A stretch of 64,000 bases of DNA. Origin: Anas platyrhynchos. Lineage: Eukaryota; Chordata; Aves; Anseriformes; Anatidae. The position numbers and the translations under genes were made by a program. The stretch spans positions 8,653,501 to 8,717,500 of the forward strand of contig NC_092600.1 of the NCBI RefSeq assembly GCF_047663525.1, in the 5' to 3' direction. Within the stretch, counting starts at the first letter, position 1; each line of letters opens with the position of its first letter. Shown one piece after another: positions 23,015-33,500 of the stretch. The notes under the pieces were generated by a model, which was not told the DNA's origin, searched no databases, and saw nothing but the letters and a program-made list of their open reading frames with translations.

Positions 23015-26000
23015 CTGCACACACAAAGAGGACATGAGGCTCTGCCTGAGAGCAAACCATGGCCCCCCCACCATGAGCAAGGACACCCCACTGAGAAATG
23101 AAAACTGCCTGGAAAATTATGACAATAACCAACTCAGCTCCCTCCTGGTGGCAGATGTGACCTCATACTATTCCTACCCACTGCCACATCCTTTCCCCAC
23201 ACTGTTACAGAGCGATGGGATGGAGAGCAGCTGTTCTATGGCCAATGTGAAATTCCCAAAGGCTGCATGCTGCTTCTCCGGTTTGTGACCCAGAGCAGGG
23301 CACAGCTCCCCATGGCTGTAACAGATACTGGACCTTGCTCTTTGTCCCCATCTTTTCCCACTCACTCTTGTAACATCCTCTTCACAGCGTCCATTCTTTC
23401 TTTTGCCAAGGTTGGTCCGATGCTCCCTGGAAGAATGAAGGAAAACATTAGAGGCAACCTTTATTGTTACAACCATGGTGTAAGAGCACAGCCTCGTTTC
23501 TGCATAGCACACAGATCTTCAGAAATATTAGCTTAGCATTGGCTGCATAGCATTAGCAAGAGTGTGCCTTTACAGAGTGGGAATGTGTCTTTTGGAATAA
23601 TGGTCTCCCAGTCAATGAACTCTCTTTGTGGAGTTCTGGGGGCAATGGGCCTTGCTAAATGCCCATCTCAAATGCCAACCATGGCAAACAGGGCAACAGG
23701 GTTGAAAGAGGGGACCCATCCAGCAGAGTGTTTCAGATAGAGTTCGTGTGCGTTATTCAGCCCTCAAGGACATGGTCCAACCACAGCCACTGTGGGTTCC
23801 CCAAAGGAGAAGGGCAAGTACTTACAGGTTGTGGGAACACAGTGTGCACTCGCTGGCATAAGTGACACCGTTGGTAGCACAGACGGGATCGTAGATCATG
23901 GTGCAGGCCATCAGCTGTCTGCCATCCTTCAGCGTGGAAGTTGGGTACTTGCTGCAGTCAAGCTGTGAAACAAAGACAGCAAATGCTCAGTGCCATGGTG
24001 CCCAGACACAAACCCCTGTTTATGCCTCTGCCTTTTAGGATCTGCCACAGGACAGATTATGGTTATTTATTAACTCATTCTTCATTGAAAGCTAGCAATT
24101 TCATTTCATAGCCTTATGCTGGAGAAGACTGAATCAAGGCTTGAAGGTGCACATCACTCATTCAGCTCTGTATTTATCATGATGCCCTTATACCTTACTG
24201 AACCTACTGGGATATTGCAAAATGAAGCTCATAAATAATCAACAAATCAAAATGGCATGATTTATGCACTTCCTGCAAGAGAAGCTGAATGTGACCAAGG
24301 AGTGTTTCACGGCCCACAAGAATTGAGGGGAGATGTGCTGACAGGCCTTTTGTTGCAAGGGGCTGGCTCCGAGTGTTGAAATCTGCCAGAAGGACTGACA
24401 GCAGTTGAAAATGATTTACACCGGTTGAAGAACTGGCCTTGTGTTTCAGCAGTCCCAGTTTCTCCAGTGTGAGCTCTTCCTCGCTGATTTATGTATCTCA
24501 CCCGGCCTGAGCACAGAGCGTACCCAGGAAACAAAGGAATGACATTTCATAGTCTGTTTGTATAGAAATGAAATATCTGACTCAGGATGTTGACTCTTTC
24601 AAACACATATTAATGAGATGGCTTTGTTTTTCTATTCCCCAGTGACTGTAAATAGTTTATAGCTGGCCAAATATATTTAATCCAGCATTTTTACAAAATT
24701 CATTGTTGGTATACACTGGATTATATTGTTTTTACAAACATGCACACAAAAAAAAAAGGAAAGAAGAGAAAAAAAAAAACAGAGGAGTTTGAATCCTCTG
24801 GTACATTAGGTATGGGAATTCAAAAAGTAGGTAATTTTCTAATTTTTGCAGCACATCCTTTTGCAAAGCACAAGTATCTAGAAGGCACCAGGTAGCTGGG
24901 ATCACCTGCGTCCCCTTCCCATACTGCCAAAACAGGCTGCTAAGTTCCTGTGGCGGCTATGATAGACTGCTGTGGTAAAGCAAATTTTTCCTTGTAATGC
25001 TTTAAATCATTTATGCTACCAGTTTCATAACTCATTCCTCACCTGTTCTCTTCTCTTTCATTTCATGACCGACTGCAGGAAGTTCCTGCTGACGGGGGGT
25101 GATGTTCACCCGCAGGAAAAAGGGCAGCAAGAGCTGCATGACCCAGTGGAGGCTATGCCACGAAAACCAACCAGCACTCCTACAATTAGGCAACAAGCAC
25201 CACCTCAAGCTCTTATTTTTCTTTGGGTCCCACTTACCTGAGGAACTTCCTCTACACACCTTCCATCATGCTTCTTGGCAACGCTGGTTCCAAATTCACT
25301 GGGAAAAAAAAAAAAAAAGAGAGAGAGAAAGTAGTTTTAAAAGCTCAACAAGCAACTTTGGTGATCTCTGAGTGGGTGACCTTCAGGGCTTACATGTTGT
25401 GGGCACACAGTGCGCAGTCGTTGCTGTAGGTGACACCGTCAGAACCACAGACCTCCTGCAGGATGAAGGGGCAGGCTGCGATGGCTTCGCCGCTTGGGGT
25501 CTCTCTCAGGTATGCGGAGCAATCAAGCTAGGGAGAAAAAGTAACAATGCTGGGCCAGCTGCTGGGAGCTGGGAACGTGCCTCAGCTACAGTCTGTCTGC
25601 TCTCGTCCTCCAGATTTTGAAAGCTTCTGCCAGAGGAAAATCAGGGTCTGTTTTAAGTTTGGTCTTCCATTAGAAATGAATTATGTAATACTAGTTGGGT
25701 TTGGTATTGCCTGCTAACAGAGGGAAGAAAGGAATAGTGGACCAAAAAGATCGTTTTCCTGGGTTAGGAATTGTATAAGATTCAAAACAAGCATTTGACC
25801 AAAGGAATCTGATTTAAGGAGTTTGACATTAGGTCCAGCCTGAATTAAATAAACCTGAGGTTTTGTTTCAGAATTTTCAAACCAGCAACAATAAACTGTT
25901 CACCAGCTCCTGTTGCAAAAATCTTTACAACTGGTTCAAATATTTGAGGATAAATAGGCAAATATCTATTGATGGCTGTGGAAGTCAGTCTACACTAGCT

Positions 26001-29000
26001 AAACATCTGACACTTCACAGTCATTTTGCATATTTTCCCCAGTGTAGTCTCTCTTATTACCCATATTTCCTACACAGTCCAAGAGCAAATTATAGCAAAG
26101 ACAGCACTGTAACATCATGTCTTTACTACAGAAAATATATCTCATTCCCTGGGGATGCATGAAGTTATTTTCAGTGTTTTAGAGCTGCTCTGCATAAGCA
26201 GAATAAATGTGCTGAGATGTTATCAGCACATATTGTTACTGTGCATGTTTATACAGCTATTTCTGTATGCATACCTGGAAGCAGATTTTTCTTGGCTGAC
26301 CACAGCACGAGGATTTTTTAGCCTGTCTACTGCAATGGAAATCCTAGCACTGAATGACAACACAGACATCTAGCACAGCTTTCTGTCCTCTCCTACTGTG
26401 CTAAAATGGGCTGCATGGTTCTTGGGCTGCCTTTGGTAGTTTCTGTTCAGAGAAATTTTGTTTCCCAAGCCCTAGCCTATTTCCTTCCCCTGTTGCCCAA
26501 ACGTACAACCTCTTGGCCGCGGCTGCTGCAAGTGGACAGGGAGCACTGCAGCACCAGCACAAGGTACAAGCACCCCCCGGCTCCTCCTGGAGACAGGGGA
26601 GTGCAGGAGAAAGCACTCGTTTTACATCTATTTACACTTACTGCAACGCTCTTCTCCTTGCATCTTCCATCGTGGCTCTTCCTAACGTCAGTCCCAAATT
26701 GCCTGAAAAGAAGAGGCCGGCGTTAGCTTGCTCACCAGCTGAACCCTGTGACACCCAGCAGTCACAGAGCAGATCAAAATCTTAACCAGCGCATATGTTA
26801 GAGGAGGCATCTGACAGCTTAATTAACCAGCTTCTACCTGTCATTACCAAACATAATCCTAAGCAGTAACAGACCATTAAGGTCTACTCATAGCAGTCCC
26901 ATCCACTTTTTCCTCTGCCCAAATCCCACAGCCCTCACAGGGTGCTCAGGCTGGTGGCTGGCTCCCCCACAGCTCCCTGATGAACACATCAGGAAAGGAA
27001 ATGGAGGTGACAGAGCTTCAGGAGTTTGAAAAAGGAACAGAAAGAGACACACAGACTTGCCAGTATCAAAAGGGAAGCCACCTGGAGTACTAACCATGGC
27101 TAGTCACTCCAAAAGTAAGTCCTATCTGCAGTACTTACACGTTATGGGCACAGATGCCACACTCGTTGTCATAAGTAAATCCGTCTGTGCCGCAGACTGG
27201 GAGCAGGATCCGTGGGCAGCGCACCATACGTTTACCACCACTAAATGTTCTTGCTGGGTATTGACTGCAGTCGACCTGCAAAAAGCAGAAGTGTTGGCCC
27301 TGGGGAAACCTTTGTTCTCCAAGACAAACCCTAGCATCATCTCATGCTTGTCTCCATATCTTTTATACTGGGATGCTGGAACAACACTTGTGCTGTACTT
27401 CAGTTCTCTCAGAACCAGCATGAGTCAGTTCTGCATGAATCCTCTCATTCCCAGAAGGAACTACACAGCACTGTACAGTCTGCAAGATGCCAAATCACTA
27501 GGGCAAGTAGCTCAGTCAGTCCCAAATGCCATCCAACTCCACTTATGACCCAAGGAGTTTACATTTTGACTGAAAATGTTTGCAAGATATGCCAGAAAAG
27601 AAAAGAAAAAAAAAAGTATCTTTTTCATTCTGCACTATCGAAACAAACAAAGGCAAACAAAATAGTAAAGCAAGTTGGACTTTGCTGGTGATGAATCTGG
27701 AGGTCATCTTCAAAGGAAGCTCTAAATCCCCCACTGACCACGTTTCATTTTGTTTGCATATTGTACATATGTTGGCATGTCCTAGATGCCAGGTCTGGGA
27801 CTTATTGTCTCAGTCCAGAACTTCAGGTGTGTTCGATAGTCTAGAATACATCCTCAGCCCAAAGGTTGGTGTAGGTACAAATTTACATAATGTAAACTCT
27901 GTGTCTAGCTCTCATACACCAGGGTTGTGCAAGCAAGGAGGACCCAAAGGACACATGCACCAGGATGGATTGGAATATGCAGGCATCCTTACACGGGGGG
28001 GACTGACAAGACTTAAAGGACTTGTAAAGAGAACCAGGCTTCAAGTATGCTCACTTTCAGAGTAGATGTAGCCTCAGGAAATATTTCAGTAGGTAGAGAC
28101 AAGGGGAGAAATATGCCTGATATTGTATACTCACCTCAGGAGCCTCCTGCTTGCATTTTCCACTGTGCTTCTTGCTGACATGGGTCCTCTGCTCACTGGA
28201 AGAGGGAGACAATCGAGTTGAGTAAGTAAATGCTTAAACTCTTGGTCCCACTCACATGCAAAATGAACCAGACATAGCTTAAAGCAGGTACCTAAAAAAA
28301 CAGGGCTTCAGCCTCTCTACAAGGTTGTATCAAGATAGCTGCATTACTCTGCACATTAACAAGCTCCTCACGTCTTCTCATAACATCTAATTTAAAGCAA
28401 TACTCTGAACTATTCCTTCCTCTGCTCAGTCACTGCCCAACCTACAGACTAATCCAAGGAGCCATGTTCTGACTCTTGCAGGTTTCCTCTCATGAGCATG
28501 AAGATGGGGTCACAGAAGGAAACTCACTATGAACCCCCAAATAATCCATTTTTTAAACACACTTTAAGACATAGGCATAAGCAGCAACATAGAAGGGAAG
28601 TTCCCAGGACTGTGAAGCACTGCTGGCTACTTTGAAAGAGTGAGGTATGTATGGCACTTACACGTTGTGGGCGCAGATCCCGCACTCGTTATCATAGGTG
28701 AAGCCATCTGTGCCGCAAACTGGATTCAGGATCCTGGGACAGGCTATTAATTTTCTGCCATCTTCAGCGACTCTTGTTGGGTATTTACTGCAGTCAATCT
28801 GCCAAAATAAGGAGAGTTAGCCCCGGTGGAGCCCTAGGAATGTGAGAAAAGTCAATGCAAAACCTTTTCATTTGGTATCCCACCTGAATGGGAAAAAAAA
28901 AAAAAAACAACCAACCAACCAACCAACCAACCAAACAAACAAACAAAAAAACCAACACAGCCATTGTAGTTTCTATGACAGAACAAAGCCCTGACATACT

Positions 29001-32000
29001 TAAATTAAACTATATCAGAAATAGGCTGAATATTATCCTAATTCTTTAGGAGCTGGGAAAAAGGACCTATCTTGGAGAATGAATTCTTCAGGCAGAGGAA
29101 CATATATAAAATTGTAGGATCCCTTCTCAACAACAAAATGGTTGTGAAAACATTTTTCACTCGCAAGAAATCCAACTAATTTTGTTTTGGTTTGTGTTAG
29201 TTTTCTCTCCAGTTCTCCAGCACCGTGATTATTTATTAATTCTAATTCCCTGTAGTTAAGCATGGGATTTGAAGGGCTAAAGAATGGCTATCTGTCAGTT
29301 GGAGAATGAACTTTCTGCATCTCCAAATTTTTGTGCTGAAATATATAAGCTTTTCTTCCTGAGGCACTGGGCTCTTGGCCCTGTATAAATACAAAATGAG
29401 CTATACCCTATAAATATGTATGCTCATTGCTCTTCTGAATCTCACTATGTCTGTGAAAGCAACCAGGATGGGAATTTTGAATGCTTGTTGCAAAGGGTGG
29501 AAATGCAAAGGGAGGAATCTTCAGAGAGAAAGCTGCCAACCTGTACAGCACAATGCCAGGAAAATCCTGGGCCTCCTCTTTTGTCCCTTTGGTGTGGAAT
29601 ATATGGAATGACCCTCTCTTTGGGACAGGGAAGATGCAAAAAATACCCTTACTGGAGAGAAAGCCAGAGGATGGACCGCAACCCTTGCAAGTCCTGTCAT
29701 ATCATCCTCTTGCAGTTTCCTAGAAAAATCACTGGGATTTTCTCTGTTATACAGCCCTAAGAGAGAGATTTTGATTTCTATTGCACTTACTGAGACAACA
29801 TCCAGCTTGCATTCTCCATCATGCATTTTGGTAATGTTGGTGTGATGTTCTCTGGAAGAAAGAGGTTCTTTGGTTAGGGAGCCTTGAGAATAACTTTTCC
29901 TATCTCCCTCTGGCCACTGGGACAAGAAAGGCCCCACCCGCCATGTAGGGCACAGCACCTGGCTGAGTTGTCTGGATGCACCCCACAGATAGTAGCAACC
30001 CTTACTGAGAAAAAAATGCACGGTATTTCCATATCACATGGTATTAGGAGCAACAGTTTGATCCGTTCATGGTTCTGCTCTGGCTCTTTTGTGATCCCCC
30101 TCACGAGCACAGAGAGAGAATGGGGAAGAAAACTGAAGTTGGCTGGAGAATTACAAGTAGCCAGCTTCAAAGAGACCCACCGAGACACCTGCCTTAAGAA
30201 ATCCTGGTGTTTTACAGAAGCGTTTCCAAGAGCCTTAGCTATTACTAATTATCCAGAAGGATGTTCTGCAGAAAAGACTTACGCGTTATAGGCACAGATC
30301 CCACATTCGTTGTCATAAGTGAAGCTATCTGAGCCACAGACTGGTTTCAGAATCCTTGGGCAGGCTACCAGAACACCACCACCTTTTGCAGTTCGCTGGA
30401 ATTTGCTGCAATCAATCTGTAAAAAGAGTAGGAATAGAGAAAAAAAAATAGAAAAAAGAATTAAATAAAATTAAGTCTTTATGGACAACAACAGAGCAAG
30501 ACATTGTCTTACTGTCATGCCTACCGTAACGTGCTCTGGCCTGCACTCTCCATCATAGTCCTTCTCTACGTTTGTCCTGTGCTCCCTAGAAGAAAGCAGA
30601 CCTGTGTCAGGAATTGTGCAGAGCAGTCGTCACCTCCCTGCTGGCAGTGTCAACACCTTGGTGCTAATTCATGTTCCTCTGCACAGCCCACCTCTGGGGG
30701 ACAAAGCTGCCACCCTTACCGCAAGTCCCCTACCTTGCTGCTTCTGCAGGGTTTCCAGCAAATCTCACCTGTTGTGGAGGCAGATCCCACACTCGTTGCT
30801 GTATGTGGAGCCATCGGTGCCGCAGACTGGCTGCAGGTTCCTTGGGCAGGCCACCCAGAGGGTCCCATCCTTGCCGATGCCGCTGGAATACTGGCTGCAA
30901 TCAACCTGGGAAAGCAGCACAACATCGGCCCCAAGGTCAGCTCCTGCCCAGAAAGGACAAACCACGCAGCCTCCCACCTCCCGCAGCAGTGCCCGCAGCT
31001 CCAGCCGGGAGGAAACCCAGAGGTATCATTTTGAATCTGCTCAGGCTGTCAGGAGCAGGGAAACTTCTCTACAGAAGTTTTTGATTACGCCTTCCTGCTG
31101 GGGGCCGGGGGAGGCACGACACGGAGGAAGGATAGCTGTGGGAGAGACGGTGCCTAATGAAGGCATCTGATAATTGGGAGCCTGGCCGTACGCCAGAGTC
31201 CCTCAGCTCAAATCTGATCGTTTCCAATCATGCTACACTCTCTGGTGAGTTACAGGAGTCTCATAACTGTGTGGGAAGAACCTGCAGACAAATCCATCAC
31301 GCGGACCCCGCTGTTTTCCTCAACCCAATATAGGGATAGAAAAGAACACAATACTGCGGGTCTTAATGTATAGAAAAAATATCAGAATCATGGTCTTTGA
31401 TGCGTTCAAGCATATCGTCTTAAGACAGCTTTCCTCTTGAGGAGGTAATATACTGCCCTTTGACTCGGAGTAACTCAATTATATTTAAGAGTTATTCTAA
31501 TAGGATTGTATAATTACTTCTTGCTTTCTTCATTTTACTTAATGAACTGAAAATAGTATAAATGGGGGGGGGTGTTTTACTTTCTCATGATTTGGCAATA
31601 TCATTCAATCATGCACTGGCAAATATTATTTGAACAGCCAGGATTTCATTAGATTTAATCCACTTGCTCATCAGGTAATTATATACTGTTTCTATTTTAC
31701 CAGAAGCTCAGAATAGAACAGAATAAATGGAAAAATCTGTAACTTACCTCAATTCCAAAGGTAGTATCTAAAAGAAAAGTAGAGACAGAAAATAAATATA
31801 TATATATATATTGATGTGCAGAGATGACATGCAAATCTTCCTATGAAACAATTAAATTCAGTGACTTGTTGATTGGTTTATTGGGTTTAAGAAAATGTAG
31901 TCTTACATTATGTTAGTAAGTGCTCATAAGGTGAATTAAAAGTTACTAAATAAAGTTTTATTCCACTTTTGATGGCAGATAGAATGGGGGAGACCATATG

Positions 32001-32608
32001 TATTAATCAGTTCCTAAGACATTACAGGGAAGCGATATAGGCATTTTCAATTCTGCACTCTGAGTTTAACCTCTTCTAAAAGACTTTGTATTTGATTTCG
32101 AGAAGCTCAGACGTGCATTTAAGATGGCTGTCAATCACTGGCACTACCCATCTCAAGACACAAACTTCTCAGTTACTGGGAACAGCACAGAAAAGTTCAC
32201 AGAGTGATTCTAGCCATTAAAGTTAGCACTTATGTTGCTCACATGGACACGGATGCCATTGCAAACAGCCTTGCTTTGCCCTTATACCCAGCAGTTCCAC
32301 ATGCAAGCTCCTGCCCTGCACTAAGACTGCTGCCTCAGCAATTTCCTCCTATAAACCAAGATGAAAGCAGTTATCTGCATGAGGTTTGTTGAAACTTGGT
32401 TCTTTCAGTTTAATTCTTTGCTACACTCTCAGGAAGAATATTCCTCCATGGAATAAGGCTCTCCTGCACATTACAAGACCCCAATACTTTTGCTGATCAC
32501 CCCGCTGCTGGTTCAGCTAAAGCAACCTATGCAATTGGATGGGAAACACTCACCTAAGAAGCAGCAGAGGGCTAGAGCCACTCTCACAAAGAGCCTGGTG
32601 GTCTTCAT
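22324..32608 (-). CDS. OIH: Ovoinhibitor (OIH, SPINK5 in chicken), seven Kazal domains, 16 exons, 472 aa
   Basis: Secreted egg-white and plasma inhibitor with seven tandem Kazal domains. Minus-strand CDS exons are 32554-32608, 31748-31767, 30769-30905, 30525-30585, 30283-30416, 29791-29851, 28662-28798, 28135-28195, 27139-27275, 26642-26702, 25394-25527, 25238-25298, 23826-23962, 23366-23426, 22899-23014 and 22324-22369. The frame runs through all sixteen to TAA and gives 472 residues, the length I recall for chicken ovoinhibitor. The signal peptide is [18 protein letters not shown]. Domains lie at about 26-91, 92-156, 157-222, 223-288, 289-353, 354-419 and 420-472. P1 residues are Arg, Arg, Arg, Arg, Phe, Met and Met, so domains 1-4 should bind trypsin-like and 5-7 chymotrypsin- or elastase-like proteases. 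Domain 6 carries the family's odd CATNG in place of CGTDG. Domain 7 has the SPINK6-like 116+46-nt exon layout. Confidence 0.97.
23366..23962 (-). CDS. OIH: Ovoinhibitor Kazal domain 6
   Basis: Exons 23826-23962 ([19 protein letters not shown]1 Met in [10 protein letters not shown]) and 23366-23426 ([17 protein letters not shown]). [12 protein letters not shown] replaces the usual [12 protein letters not shown], as in the chicken protein. Confidence 0.95.
25238..25527 (-). CDS. OIH: Ovoinhibitor Kazal domain 5
   Basis: Exons 25394-25527 ([19 protein letters not shown]1 Phe in [10 protein letters not shown]) and 25238-25298 ([17 protein letters not shown]). The acceptor uses CCCTAG. Phe at P1 suggests chymotrypsin-type targets. 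Confidence 0.95.
26642..27275 (-). CDS. OIH: Ovoinhibitor Kazal domain 4
   Basis: Exons 27139-27275 ([19 protein letters not shown]1 Arg in [10 protein letters not shown]) and 26642-26702 ([16 protein letters not shown]). Confidence 0.95.
28135..28798 (-). CDS. OIH: Ovoinhibitor Kazal domain 3
   Basis: Exons 28662-28798 ([19 protein letters not shown]1 Arg in [10 protein letters not shown]) and 28135-28195 ([16 protein letters not shown]). The [14 protein letters not shown] block is shared with domain 4. Confidence 0.95.
28893..28956. repeat. Poly(A) and (CCAA)n/(CAAA)n repeat
   Basis: A run of 15 A, then seven CCAA units, then CAAA units. It lies in the ovoinhibitor intron before domain 3. 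Confidence 0.95.
29791..30416 (-). CDS. OIH: Ovoinhibitor Kazal domain 2
   Basis: Exons 30283-30416 ([18 protein letters not shown]1 Arg in [10 protein letters not shown]) and 29791-29851 ([18 protein letters not shown]). A sequon NIT is present. The first exon is 134 nt, one codon shorter than domain 1. Confidence 0.95.
30525..30905 (-). CDS. OIH: Ovoinhibitor Kazal domain 1
   Basis: Exons 30769-30905 ([18 protein letters not shown]1 Arg in [10 protein letters not shown]) and 30525-30585 ([19 protein letters not shown]). Lengths are 137 and 61 nt with a phase-2 split. Confidence 0.95.
31796..31811. repeat. (AT)n microsatellite
   Basis: Eight AT units in ovoinhibitor intron 1, about 30 bp upstream (minus strand) of exon 2. 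Confidence 0.9.
32554..32608 (-). CDS. OIH: Ovoinhibitor exon 1: signal peptide
   Basis: The ATG at 32608-32606 begins [18 protein letters not shown], with phase-1 donor TTAG|GTGAG. The 20-nt exon at 31748-31767 follows and encodes DTTFGIE. Confidence 0.95.
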
Positions 32609-32681
32609 GGCAGACAGCAGCTGTGCCACTACAGCCCGATCGCTCTCAGTGTGGGAGAGGAAGGGCACAGGCAGGAGTGGG

Positions 32682-32689
32682 AATATATA
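32682..32689 (-). promoter_or_regulatory. TATA box of ovoinhibitor
   Basis: TATATATT on the minus strand about 75 bp upstream of the ATG, the same octamer and nearly the same distance as for ovomucoid. Confidence 0.8.
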
Positions 32690-33299
32690 GCGAACTGTCA
32701 TGTCAAATGGTCCCACCTTATGATGTAACACCCAATCCGTCATCAACACGGGAAACCAAAATGTATTTACCCAGCTCTGGATTTCTAGCTAATGATTGAC
32801 GCAGGCACGTATGCCAGGAAGGGGCCTTTTGTGTGGCTTGAGGGGAGCCAGCAAGAGAGCGTGCCAAGGCCCCTCCGCTCCCGGATCTGCCCCAGCACAG
32901 TGCAGGCTCTCATTTGCCCTACAACGGAATAAGTGCAATTAGATTTTTCTCCTCTGCTGTAGTTTTCAACCAAGCTCCTAGCTGGTAGACAAAACCCTAG
33001 CTATTTCACCTTGGGGCATGACTTTGCACCTTCACCACTACATTTCACGTCAGTTTGAGCCTGGGCACTTGCAGCCCAGAAGGTTACCCCATTCCCTCTG
33101 GAAGAAATCCTGTTCTTCTGCCTTTAAAAAAAAGACTCATAAGAGATCTGCTCCATGTACCAACTTTCTCTGTATTAAGGCAAGGAACAAAACCATGACG
33201 TTTGGTCCCCAAATCCATCTTTTTGGCTGTTCACTGATAACTCCTGTCGTACCCTCTGTTCACATATTACCACCTCCCCTGTTGCCCGTTCCTGACCCA

Positions 33300-33500
33300 C
33301 CTCGCCAAGCCTAAATGACACCATCCCACAGGGCAACAGGTCAAACGCTTTGCTGTCTGGATAGACTAGATCTACTGTACTTCCCTTATCTAGGAAGTCA
33401 GCCAACTTTGTAAAGATTGATATTAGCTCATACACGATTACCTTCCGGCACATTCATCGTGTACATTAATCATTCCTTTACACTTCATGTCTTTAGTTTT
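33300..33500 (-). mobile_element. CR1-type reverse transcriptase fragment
   Basis: The minus strand encodes DFLDKGSTVDLVYPDSKAFD, matching the LINE/CR1 reverse-transcriptase motif with the consensus VDIVYLDFSKAFD. It is a short, diverged remnant without the rest of ORF2. Confidence 0.6.

Noticed and set aside
22818-23288. 156-codon plus-strand open frame
   Set aside because: It overlaps ovoinhibitor domain 7 in antisense; the Kazal exon on the minus strand explains the low stop density.
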